DNA of 22,470 nt from JBIOUF01 sp044866695. GTDB taxonomy: Bacteria; Actinomycetota; Actinomycetes; Propionibacteriales; Nocardioidaceae. A model generated the notes under the pieces. That model did not search any database. It worked only from the letters and a program-made list of their open reading frames with translations, and was not told where the DNA came from. The stretch covers positions 1 through 22,470 of the forward strand of contig JBIOUF010000128.1 of the NCBI GenBank assembly GCA_044866695.1, written 5' to 3'. How positions within the stretch are numbered: position 1 is the first letter of the stretch; each line of letters opens with the position of its first letter. A program made the translations under genes and the position numbers. Below, in pieces: positions 1 to 6,991 of this stretch.

Positions 1-927
1 CCCCTCGGAGCGGATGTTCACCGGGATGGCCATCGGCAGCGCGGCGACGGGGACGCCCTGCTCCTCGTGGTAGCGCCGCAGGGCGGCGCACAGGCCGGCC
101 AGGTAGACGTCGTTGACCGATCCGCCGAGGGTCTTCCCGGCCGCCTTGACCCGCTTCAGGTCGACGGCGAGCGTCACGCACCGCCGGCTGGTCCCGCGCC
201 GTCGCAGCAGCGGCGACGGCTCCACCGCGTCGTCGCCGAGCACGCGTGCCGCGGACGTGGCGTAGGCGTACGCCTCGGTCGCGGCCTCGACCGGGGCGCC
301 GAGCACGCGTCCGGCTCGGCCCGCCAGGCCGCTCACCGCCCCGGCCAGGGTGCCCGCTGCGGCCATGGGCAGGGCACCGAGCCCGGCCCTGGCCAGCTCC
401 ACCGGGGTGAGGTCCAGCGGCGCCGGCAGCGGAGGGAGCGGGCCGCGGTCGGCGTCGCGGCGCAGGTCGTAGAGCTGCGCGAACAGCTCGATGGCGCCCA
501 TGCCGTCGGTGACCGCGTGGCTGAGGTGGGTGACCAGGGCGGCGGTCCCGTCCTGGAGACCCTCGACCAGCGTCGCCGTCCAGAGCGGACGGCTGAGGTC
601 GAGCATGGAGGAGACCACCTGCTCGGCGAAGTCCAGCAGCTGCCGGCGGGTGCCCGGCTCCGGCAGCCGGATCCGGCGTACGTGGTAGGCCAGGTCGAAG
701 TCCGGGTCGACCACCCACCGGGGCCCCGTCGTGGGCACCGCCGGCACGACGACCTTCTGCCGCAGCCGGGCGACCGTGCGGCTGGCCCGGTCGAAGGTCA
801 GCACGAAGCGGTCCCAGTCCGGGGCTCGGTCCAGGATCTCGACGCTGACGACCGACGACCGGGTCCGCGAGTCGCCCTCCCCCCGGTGCAGGATGAAGTC
901 GAACGCGCTCATGCGGTCCTCGGTCAT
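1..927 (-). CDS. WS/DGAT-family O-acyltransferase, C-terminus cut by window edge
   Basis: Wax ester synthase/diacylglycerol acyltransferase-type protein, expected to move an acyl group from acyl-CoA to an alcohol or diacylglycerol. About 309 codons are visible; the C-terminus lies beyond the left edge. The start ATG at 927 has a GGGAG ribosome site five bases upstream and the N-terminus begins MTEDRMSAFDFILHRGE. The active-site region reads HLSHAVTDG, so the HxxxDG part (H137, D141, G142) is kept while the first His of the usual HHxxxDG is Ser. Further supporting motifs are the RPLW stretch before the active site and a GGSVNDVYLAG segment, matching GGSVNDVALTV in the second family member of this window. 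It follows the acyl-CoA dehydrogenase by 42 bp on the same strand, so it is probably the last visible gene of that operon. Family is firm; substrate is unknown. Confidence 0.85.
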   Translation of the reverse strand, partial: MTEDRMSAFDFILHRGEGDSRTRSSVVSVEILDRAPDWDRFVLTFDRASRTVARLRQKVVVPAVPTTGPRWVVDPDFDLAYHVRRIRLPEPGTRRQLLDFAEQVVSSMLDLSRPLWTATLVEGLQDGTAALVTHLSHAVTDGMGAIELFAQLYDLRRDADRGPLPPLPAPLDLTPVELARAGLGALPMAAAGTLAGAVSGLAGRAGRVLGAPVEAATEAYAYATSAARVLGDDAVEPSPLLRRRGTSRRCVTLAVDLKRVKAAGKTLGGSVNDVYLAGLCAALRRYHEEQGVPVAALPMAIPVNIRSEG

Positions 928-969
928 CGCTCTCCCTTCGGCTCTCCGCTACTGATCCAGGCCATCGAC

Positions 970-2190
970 TCAGAGGTCGAACAGCGGCGGCCGGGTCAGC
1001 TCCGCCTTGGCCAGCGTGCCCAGGTGCACCTCGTCGGGCCCGTCGTAGATCCGCATCGCCCGGTGCCAGCCCCAGAGGCGGGCCAGGGGTACGTCGTCGC
1101 TGACGCCGGCTCCGCCGTGCACCTGGATCGCCCGGTCGATCACGGCGCAGACCGCGCGAGGCACGGCGACCTTGGCTGCGGCGACCAGATGCCGGGCAGC
1201 CTTGTTGCCCTCGGTGTCGATCGTGAAGGCGGCCCGGTGGCACAGCGCCCTGGCCTGGTCGAGCTCGACCCGCGACTCCGCGATCCGCTCGCGCACCGCG
1301 CCCTGCTCGGCGAGCGGCCGGCCGAACGCGACGCGCTGCTTCGCGCGCTTGACCATCAGGGCGAGCGCCCGCTCCCCGGCGCCGAGGGCCCGCATGGTGT
1401 GGTGGATCCGGCCCGGGCCGAGCCGGGCCTGCGCGGCCGCGAAGCCGCCGCCCTCCTCCCCCAGCAGGTGGTCCGCCGGGACGCGGACGTCGGTGAAGCG
1501 CAGCTCGCAGTGGCCGTGCCGGTCGTGGTGTCCGAACACCGGCAGGTCGCGCACCAGCTGGACGCCTCGCGTCGCCATCGGCACCAGCAGCATGGACTGC
1601 TGCCGGTGCGCGGGGGCATCGGGGTCGGTCTTGCCCATGACGACCAGCAGCTCGCAGCGGGGGTCCGCGGCGCCGCTGGTCCACCACTTGCGGCCGTCGA
1701 CGACGTACTCGTCGCCGTCGCGGACCAGCGACGTGGTGATGTTCGTGGCGTCGCTGCTGGCGACGTCCGGCTCGGTCATGGCGAACGCCGACCGGATCCT
1801 CCCGTCCAGCAGCGGCTCCAGCCACCGCCGCTTCTGCTCCTCGGTGCCGAGCAGGTGCAGCAGCTCCATGTTCCCGGTGTCCGGAGCGGCGCAGTTGAGC
1901 GCCTCCGGGGCCAGCTCCAGCGACCACCCCGAGAGCTCGGCGATGGGCGCGTACTCGAGCTGGGTGAGTCCCGACTCCGACGGCAGGAAGAGGTTCCACA
2001 GGCCACGCTCGCGAGCGCGCCGCTTCAGCTGCTCCACGACCGGGGGGACGGTGGTGTCGTGCTCCCCCCGCGACGCCCGGTAGGCGTCGTAGCCGGCCTC
2101 GGCGGGGAGGACGTGCTCGGCCATGAGCTCGACCATGCTGGCGTAGAGCCGGGTCGCCAGGGCCGACGGAGCGGGGTAGGCGGGGTACAT
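970..2190 (-). CDS. Acyl-CoA dehydrogenase, ACAD11/FadE-like
   Basis: 406-residue FAD-dependent acyl-CoA dehydrogenase, expected to introduce the alpha,beta double bond in an acyl-CoA. Visible family signatures are FAMTEPDVASSDATN and GRKWWTSGA (flavin/substrate-binding beta domain), AFGRPLAEQG, the IQVHGGAGVS strand and a C-terminal IYDGPDEVH. In the classical MCAD family the catalytic base sits in Y-E-G; here it is Y-D-G (D383), which as far as I recall is the usual form of the ACAD10/11-like branch rather than a defect. The ATG at 2190 overlaps the stop of the upstream F420 reductase by one base (TGATG) and lacks a clear Shine-Dalgarno, suggesting translational coupling. Substrate cannot be read from sequence. 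Confidence 0.93.
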   Translation of the reverse strand: MYPAYPAPSALATRLYASMVELMAEHVLPAEAGYDAYRASRGEHDTTVPPVVEQLKRRARERGLWNLFLPSESGLTQLEYAPIAELSGWSLELAPEALNCAAPDTGNMELLHLLGTEEQKRRWLEPLLDGRIRSAFAMTEPDVASSDATNITTSLVRDGDEYVVDGRKWWTSGAADPRCELLVVMGKTDPDAPAHRQQSMLLVPMATRGVQLVRDLPVFGHHDRHGHCELRFTDVRVPADHLLGEEGGGFAAAQARLGPGRIHHTMRALGAGERALALMVKRAKQRVAFGRPLAEQGAVRERIAESRVELDQARALCHRAAFTIDTEGNKAARHLVAAAKVAVPRAVCAVIDRAIQVHGGAGVSDDVPLARLWGWHRAMRIYDGPDEVHLGTLAKAELTRPPLFDL

Positions 2191-2867
2191 CAGATGTCCG
2201 TGACGCGCACACCGGAGTGCGACCGGTAACGGCGGTTGACCGAGATCAGGTTGGCGGTGAGCGCCTCGACCTGGTGGGCGTTGCGCAGCCGGCCCGCGTA
2301 GACGCCCCTGAGACCGGGCACGACGTCGGCCAGCGCCTGCACCAGGTCGGTGGCCTCGCGGTCGTCGCCGAGCACCAGTACGTCGGTGTCCAGCTCAGCG
2401 CGGTCCGGGTCCTCGAGGTGGACGGCGCTGAGGTGGTGGAAGGCCGCCACCACGGTGCTCTCGGGCAGCAGGGCAGCGGCCTGCTGGGCGGCCGACCCCT
2501 CCTCGACCTGCAAGGCGTAGGCGCCCCGCTCGTCGAAGCCCAGCGGGTTGACGCAGTCGACGACCACCTTGCCGGCCAGCTCTCCGGCGAGCTTCTCGAG
2601 CAGGGCCCCGTGCCCCTCCCAGGGCACCGCCACGACGACGATGTCGCCGGCCTCGGCGGCGGCGGCGTTGGGGGCGCCGGTCACCGTGCCGCCACCGGCC
2701 TCCGCCACGGCGGCGGCGGTCCGCTCGGCGCGCTCCGCGCTGCGGCTGCCGATCACGACCCGGAGGCCGGCCGTCGCGAACCGGCGGGCCAGCCCACGCC
2801 CCTGCGGTCCCGTGCCGCCCAGGACGGCGACGCTCCTGCCGCCGAGGCCCTGAGCGGTCTCGGTCAC
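2190..2867 (-). CDS. npdG: NADPH-dependent F420 reductase
   Basis: 225-residue enzyme moving hydride between NADPH and coenzyme F420, in the cytoplasm. The N-terminal Rossmann motif is AVLGGTGPQGRGLARR, followed by IGSRSAERA, where the Ser/Arg pair is expected to bind the NADP phosphate. VDCVNPLGFD, AAFHHLSAVHL and the C-terminal ANLISVNRRYRSHSGVRVT are family hallmarks. Start is GTG at 2867, overlapping the stop of the LLM oxidoreductase by four bases (GTGA). Its stop overlaps the next acyl-CoA dehydrogenase start. Position directly after an F420-dependent oxidoreductase implies it supplies or drains reduced F420 for that partner. Confidence 0.93.
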   Translation of the reverse strand: MTETAQGLGGRSVAVLGGTGPQGRGLARRFATAGLRVVIGSRSAERAERTAAAVAEAGGGTVTGAPNAAAAEAGDIVVVAVPWEGHGALLEKLAGELAGKVVVDCVNPLGFDERGAYALQVEEGSAAQQAAALLPESTVVAAFHHLSAVHLEDPDRAELDTDVLVLGDDREATDLVQALADVVPGLRGVYAGRLRNAHQVEALTANLISVNRRYRSHSGVRVTDI

Positions 2868-3916
2868 GAGGCGTACTCCTTGAGCCGCGCGACGTCCTTG
2901 ACCCGCTGCTCGTGGGTCCGGGCGAGCGGCGTCGCGTTCAGCGTGGTCACCCCGGACTCGGCGAACGCGGCGACCCGTTCGCGCACCCGCTCCGGGGAAC
3001 CGACCAGGGTCATCCCGTGCACCAGGTCCTCGGGGACGGCGGCGGCCGCCTCGGCCTTGCGGCCGGCGAGGTAGAGGTCCTGGACCGCCGCGGCCTCGGC
3101 CTGGTACCCGTAGCGGACCGCCAGGTCGTTGTAGAAGTTCCTCCCGCGCGCGCCCATGCCGCCGATGTAGAGGGCCAGGTGGCCGCGGATGGTCTGGACG
3201 GCGGTGGCCACCTCGTCGGCGTCCTCGGTCACCAGCAGCTGGGTGTCCACGACGACGTCCAAGGGGCCGAGGTCGCCGGGGCGCTTCGCCGTACCGGCCG
3301 CCAGCGCGTCGCCGAACACCTCGCCGGCTCGCTCGGGGACGTAGAAGATCGGCTCCCAGCCGTCGAACAGCTCGGCCGCCAGCTCGACGTTCCTCGGCCC
3401 GAGCGCGGCCAGCACGACGGGGATCCGGTCGCGCACCGGGCGGTTGATCAGCTTCAGCGGCTTGCCCAGGCCGCTGCCGCCGTGCTCCTTCGTCAGCGGG
3501 ACGTGGTAGTAGCGCCCGTCGTGCTGGACGGCCTCGCGGCGCCACACCTGGCGGCAGATCTCCACGACCTCGCGGCTGCGGCCGACCGGGGCGTCGTACG
3601 GCACGCCGTGGAAGCCCTCGACGACCTGGGGGCCCGAGGCGCCGATGCCGAGCTCGAACCGGCCGTCGGAGACGTAGTCGAGCCCCGCGGCGGTCATCGC
3701 CAGCAGGGTCGGGGTGCGCGAGTAGATGTTGAAGATGCCGGAGGCGATCGTCAGCGTGCTGGTCCGGGCCGCGATGAAGCCCAGCTGGCTGACCGAGTCG
3801 AAGGTGTAGACCTCCGGGACGCGTACGACGTCGAGCCCCACCGCCTCGAGCTCGCGCAGCTCCGCCACGGTCTCCTTGAAGCCACCGGCGTAGCTCATCG
3901 GCATGCCGACCCTCAT
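2864..3916 (-). CDS. LLM-class F420-dependent oxidoreductase
   Basis: 350-residue luciferase-like TIM-barrel flavin/F420 oxidoreductase. Start chosen at ATG 3916 (MRVGMPMSYAGG), because a GAAGGG ribosome site lies eight bases upstream; a longer in-frame GTG at 3955 has none. Typical segments are VPEVYTFDSVSQLGFIA, a Ser-containing IASGIFNIYSRTP strand, LDYVSDGRFELGIGASG and a C-terminal LVGSPERVRERVAAFAESG. Use of F420 rather than FMN is inferred from subfamily resemblance and from the overlapping npdG gene. It lies 73 bp after an acyl-CoA dehydrogenase in the same operon, suggesting a redox step on a lipid-derived or CoA-linked substrate, but the substrate is unknown. Confidence 0.9.
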   Translation of the reverse strand: MRVGMPMSYAGGFKETVAELRELEAVGLDVVRVPEVYTFDSVSQLGFIAARTSTLTIASGIFNIYSRTPTLLAMTAAGLDYVSDGRFELGIGASGPQVVEGFHGVPYDAPVGRSREVVEICRQVWRREAVQHDGRYYHVPLTKEHGGSGLGKPLKLINRPVRDRIPVVLAALGPRNVELAAELFDGWEPIFYVPERAGEVFGDALAAGTAKRPGDLGPLDVVVDTQLLVTEDADEVATAVQTIRGHLALYIGGMGARGRNFYNDLAVRYGYQAEAAAVQDLYLAGRKAEAAAAVPEDLVHGMTLVGSPERVRERVAAFAESGVTTLNATPLARTHEQRVKDVARLKEYAS

Positions 3917-3989
3917 GCGCGCACCCTTCGTCCTCGACCCGGCGGGAGTAGTCACCGGGCACAGCCTCTCACCGCGCCCGGCCGGGCGG

Positions 3990-5159
3990 TCAGCCGACCA
4001 CGGTGACCCGGCCCCCGGGGTCCCGGTCCAGGGCGCGGGCGAGCACCATCCGCTGGACCTGGTTGGTGCCCTCGAAGATCTGGGTCACCTTGGCCTCGCG
4101 CATGAGCCGCTCGACGGGGAAGTCCTTGGTGTAGCCGTAGCCGCCCAGCACCTGCACGGCGTCGGTGGTGACCTTCATGGCGTTGTCGGTGGCGACCAGC
4201 TTCGCGACCGAGGCCTCGGTGCCGAACGGGAGGCCGGCGTCCTTCAGCCGGGCGGCGGCCAGGTAGGCCGCGCGCGCCGTGTGCACGGCCGCGGCCATGT
4301 CGGCGAGCAGGAAGCCCAAGCCCTGGTGGTCGAGAATCCGGCGGCCGAACGTCTGGCGTTCCTTGGCGTAGGCGACCGCGTGGTCCAGCGCCGCCTGCGC
4401 GATGCCGGTGGCGACGGCGGCGATGCCGAGCCGTCCGGCGTCCAGGCCGGCCAGGGCGATCCTGAGGCCCCCGCCCTCCTCGCCGAGCCGCCGCTCGGCA
4501 GGGACGCGCACCCCCTCGAACCGCATCGTGGTGGTCGGCGAGCCGGTCAGCCCCATCTTGCGCTCGGGCGGGTCGGACGCGAGGCCGGGGGAGTCGCCGG
4601 GGACCAGGAAGCACGAGATGCCGGTGCGCTCGTCGCTGGTGCGCGCGAGCACCTTGTAGAAGTCGGCCTGGCCGCCATGGGTGGTCCAGGCCTTGGCGCC
4701 GGTCAGCACGTAGTCGTCCCCGTCGCGCACCGCTCGGGTCCGCATGGCCGCCGGGTCCGAGCCGGCGTGGGCCTCCGAGAGGCAGTACGCCCCGAGCCGC
4801 TCCCCACCAAGCAGGTCCGGCAGCCAGCGCCGCCGCTGGTCCTCGCTGCCCTCGGTGGCCAGCCCGAAACAGCTCAGGACATGCACCGAGACGCCGACCC
4901 CGACACTGGCCCACACTCCCGCGATCTCCTCCACGACCTGGAGGTACACCTCGTACGGCTGGCCGCCGCCGCCGTACTCCTCGGGGTACGGCAGCCCGAG
5001 GACGCCGGCCTCGCCGAGCAGGCGGAACACGTCCCGCGGGAACCGCTCGGCCGCCTCGTCGCCGGCCACCCGCGGCGCCAGCTCCTTCGTCGCGAGGTCA
5101 CGGACCAGCGCGACCAGGTCGGCCGCCTCCGGCGTCGGGAGGATGCGGTTCGCCGGCAT
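3990..5159 (-). CDS. Acyl-CoA dehydrogenase
   Basis: 389-residue classical acyl-CoA dehydrogenase, first gene of the minus-strand operon. Signatures: YCLSEAHAGSDPAAM and GAKAWTTHGG (flavin region), MGLTGSPTTTMRFEGVRVP, RQTFGRRILDHQ, VQVLGGYGYTKDFPVERLMREAKVTQIFEGTNQ split over the C-terminal helical domain. The catalytic Glu is present in IFEGTNQ (E363). The start ATG at 5159 has a strong GAAGGAG site eight bases upstream. Length and all core motifs are normal for short/branched- or medium-chain enzymes. Chain length preference is not decidable here. Confidence 0.95.
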   Translation of the reverse strand: MPANRILPTPEAADLVALVRDLATKELAPRVAGDEAAERFPRDVFRLLGEAGVLGLPYPEEYGGGGQPYEVYLQVVEEIAGVWASVGVGVSVHVLSCFGLATEGSEDQRRRWLPDLLGGERLGAYCLSEAHAGSDPAAMRTRAVRDGDDYVLTGAKAWTTHGGQADFYKVLARTSDERTGISCFLVPGDSPGLASDPPERKMGLTGSPTTTMRFEGVRVPAERRLGEEGGGLRIALAGLDAGRLGIAAVATGIAQAALDHAVAYAKERQTFGRRILDHQGLGFLLADMAAAVHTARAAYLAAARLKDAGLPFGTEASVAKLVATDNAMKVTTDAVQVLGGYGYTKDFPVERLMREAKVTQIFEGTNQVQRMVLARALDRDPGGRVTVVG

Positions 5160-5310
5160 GCCACGCTCCTTCTCGTCTGGGTCTCGTCTCGTCTCGGATA
5201 TCTGTCACGCTCGTGTACGTCGCGTCCCGTCGTCGGGCTCCGGTCTCGGGAAGGACGGACCCGAGTCTCGTACACGACCGCCCCCTCGGCCAGCGCCCCC
5301 CCACCGCCGA
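5160..5310. promoter_or_regulatory. Divergent intergenic region, operon promoter side
   Basis: Between the minus-strand acyl-CoA dehydrogenase operon and the repeat array. It must contain the promoter of the lipid operon. Visible elements are a run of GTCTC-type repeats at about 5174-5196 and a dyad CACG-CT-CGTG at 5207-5216. There is also an inverted pair CGTGTACG (5212-5219) and CGTACACG (5269-5276). These could be regulator sites of a TetR-like factor, but no family consensus is matched and no confident -35/-10 pair is seen. Confidence 0.3.
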
Positions 5311-5514
5311 CCCGGCACAACCTCCCCCCACCCGACCGCCGACCCGGCACAACCTCCCCCCACTCGACCCGCGACCCGGCACAACCTCCCCCGACTCGGC
5401 CGCCCACCCGGCACAACCTCCCCCCACCCGACCCGCGACCCGGCGCAAGACGAGCCGACTCGGCCGCCCACCCGGCACAAGACGAGCCGACTCGGCCGCC
5501 CACCCGGCACAGGA
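5311..5514. repeat. 32-bp tandem repeat array, mosaic units
   Basis: Six consecutive units of exactly 32 bp (starts 5311, 5343, 5375, 5407, 5439, 5471) and a diverging seventh at 5503. Each unit starts CCCGGCACAA (one has CCCGGCGCAA). Two inner sequence types occur: units 1, 2 and 4 continue CCTCCCCCCAC, while units 5 and 6 continue GACGAGCCGACTCGG. Unit 3 joins the left half of the first type to the right half of the second. The period is not a multiple of three and no unit is protein-like, so it is non-coding. It ends about 40 bp before the metallo-hydrolase gene. Confidence 0.9.
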
Positions 5515-5540
5515 TGGGACGGCTCGGGGGAAGGCGGGCG

Positions 5541-5546
5541 TAGCGT
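5541..5546 (+). promoter_or_regulatory. Putative -10 box (TAGCGT) for leaderless trio operon
   Basis: TAGCGT fits the actinobacterial TANNNT -10 consensus and lies seven bases before ATG 5554, the spacing expected if transcription starts on that ATG. A GGGAGG at 5548-5553 would instead serve ATG 5560 as a ribosome site if a longer transcript exists. No clear -35 is seen. Confidence 0.45.
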
Positions 5547-5553
5547 CGGGAGG

Positions 5554-6252
5554 ATGGGCATGACGGTCGACGACGTCCGCCGACTCGACCTCGGCACGTT
5601 CGTGCGTCCCGCGGAGGAGACCGGCACGGGGCGGCCCCGCGTCGAGGCGGCGTACGGCTATGCGATCCCGCACCCGGCCGGCCTGGTCGTGCTGGACACC
5701 GGCGTGGGGGAGGTCGACGAGGAGACCGAGGCGTGGTACCGCCCACGGCGCGTCGCGCTGCCCGACGCGCTGCGCCGGCACGGGCTGCGGCTCGACGCGG
5801 TGTCGCTGGTGGTGAACTGCCACCTCCACTTCGACCACATCGGCGGCAACCCCGCACTGGCCGGTCGCCCGGTGGTCTGCCAGCGCGACGAGCTCGCCAC
5901 CGCGAGAGCCGGCGGGTACACCGCCGAGCGGCTGGTGGACTTCCCCGGCGCGAGCTACGAGCTGGTCGACGGCGAGGCCGAGGTGCTGCCAGGGCTGCAG
6001 GTGGTGCCCACGCCCGGGCACGTCGACGGCCACCAGTCCCTGGTCGCCCAGTGCGACGACGGGTCGGTCGTGCTGGCCGGGCAGTGCCACGACACCGCGT
6101 CGTCGTGGAGCGCCGACGTGCTCGCGCACCGAGCCCGCGACCTGGGCCACCGGCCGCCGCTGCCGCCGGCACCGGCCTGGATGGCACGGTTGCTCGCCTT
6201 CGACCCCCGCCGCGTGGTCTTCGCCCACGACGCGGCGGTCTGGGTCCCCTGA
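5554..6252 (+). CDS. MBL-fold metallo-hydrolase (lactonase-like)
   Basis: 232-residue metallo-beta-lactamase-fold hydrolase. All metal ligands are present: HLHFDH (H90, H92, D94, H95), H156 in PGHVDGH, D180 in CHDTAS and H225 in FAHD. The NCHLHFDHIGGN context and overall length resemble the N-acyl-homoserine-lactone lactonase-like and quorum-quenching branch, but other ester or thioester substrates are equally possible. Start 5554 is preferred because of the TAGCGT box seven bases upstream; ATG 5560 with a GGGAGG site six bases upstream is an equal alternative and would remove two residues. The stop is followed after one base by the next gene's ATG, implying co-translation with the endonuclease V-like gene. 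Confidence 0.9.
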   Translation: MGMTVDDVRRLDLGTFVRPAEETGTGRPRVEAAYGYAIPHPAGLVVLDTGVGEVDEETEAWYRPRRVALPDALRRHGLRLDAVSLVVNCHLHFDHIGGNPALAGRPVVCQRDELATARAGGYTAERLVDFPGASYELVDGEAEVLPGLQVVPTPGHVDGHQSLVAQCDDGSVVLAGQCHDTASSWSADVLAHRARDLGHRPPLPPAPAWMARLLAFDPRRVVFAHDAAVWVP

Positions 6253-6253
6253 G

Positions 6254-6991
6254 ATGTGGCCGGACCAGCCGGACGCCCTCGTCGACACCCAGCTGGAGCT
6301 GGCCGGCATGGACGCGCCCAGGTGGACGCCGCCGGCCGGGGGGCTCGCGGTGGCCGGCGGCCTCGCGGTGGCCGGCTGCTGGGCCTGCTTCCCGCGGGGT
6401 GTCTCGGGACCCGGCGCAGCCGGTGACCCCACCTGGGGAGCTGCGGTGGTCATGCACGGGGGGCGGGTGCTGGACCGACGGATCGGCACCGGCGTGGCCG
6501 CGGCGCCGTACACGCCTGGTCTGCTGGCGCTCCGGGTCGGCCCGCTCCTGGACCAGGTCAGCCGGGCCCTCGCGGCCACCCCGGACTTGCTGCTCGTGGA
6601 CGGCACCGGCCGGGACCATCCGCGTGGCGCCGGACTGGCGCTGCACCTCGGCGCCGAGCTTGGCCTACCCACAGTGGGGGTCACGCATCGCCCGCTGGTG
6701 GCCGAGGGGCCCTGGCCCGCGGAGTCCCGCGGCGCGGTCAGCCCGCTGCGCATCGGGGACCGGACCGTCGGCTGCTGGCTCCGGGTTCACCCCCGGCTGC
6801 GCCCGCTCGTCGTCCATCCCGGCTGGCGCGTGGACCTCGACACCGCCGTGACGCTCGTGCTCGCCGCCACGCCGCGGCACCGGACCCCAGAGCCACTCCG
6901 GCTGGCCCGCCACGCCGCCCGGGCCGCCCGCGCGGCCGGCACCCGGCCCGCCGTCGCCCGAGACCCGGGGTCGGGCAGCATGGCGCCGTGA
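6254..6991 (+). CDS. Endonuclease V-like protein, degenerate active site
   Basis: 245-residue protein with the fold-level pattern of endonuclease V (Nfi), the enzyme nicking 3' of deoxyinosine. Matching blocks: PYTPGLLALR (85-94), PDLLLVDGTGRDHPRG (110-125), LHLGAELGLPTVGV, and the C-terminal WRVDLDTAV then TPEPLRLA. Aligning from memory to E. coli Nfi, metal ligands D35, E89 and H214 correspond to W43, V95 and W191, and K139 to H145. Only D110 (D116 here) remains. The PYxP strand-separating wedge is kept. An exact-length 18-bp tandem duplication (6341-6376; GLAVAG twice) lies just before W43. The reading frame is intact and codon use normal, so it looks like a maintained pseudoenzyme. It starts one base after the hydrolase stop and overlaps the kinase start by four bases. 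Confidence 0.82.
   Translation: MWPDQPDALVDTQLELAGMDAPRWTPPAGGLAVAGGLAVAGCWACFPRGVSGPGAAGDPTWGAAVVMHGGRVLDRRIGTGVAAAPYTPGLLALRVGPLLDQVSRALAATPDLLLVDGTGRDHPRGAGLALHLGAELGLPTVGVTHRPLVAEGPWPAESRGAVSPLRIGDRTVGCWLRVHPRLRPLVVHPGWRVDLDTAVTLVLAATPRHRTPEPLRLARHAARAARAAGTRPAVARDPGSGSMAP

Noticed and set aside
970..2190. Asp in place of the catalytic Glu of the acyl-CoA dehydrogenase as a sign of inactivation
   Set aside because: The DGPDEVH context is, to my knowledge, normal for the ACAD10/11-like branch, so it is not treated as a defect.
67..2229. Very long plus-strand open frame (720 codons) opposite the lipid operon
   Set aside because: It is the antisense of well-recognised acyltransferase and acyl-CoA dehydrogenase genes; its composition (Arg, Gly, Pro, Val, His) is the typical GC-rich shadow pattern and no family is seen.
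3916..3955. Upstream GTG start (3955) for the LLM oxidoreductase
   Set aside because: No ribosome site, and the extra 13 residues precede the conserved MRVGMP start typical of the family.
5311..5514. CRISPR array
   Set aside because: The units abut each other as whole 32-bp repeats without unique spacers, and no cas gene is present.
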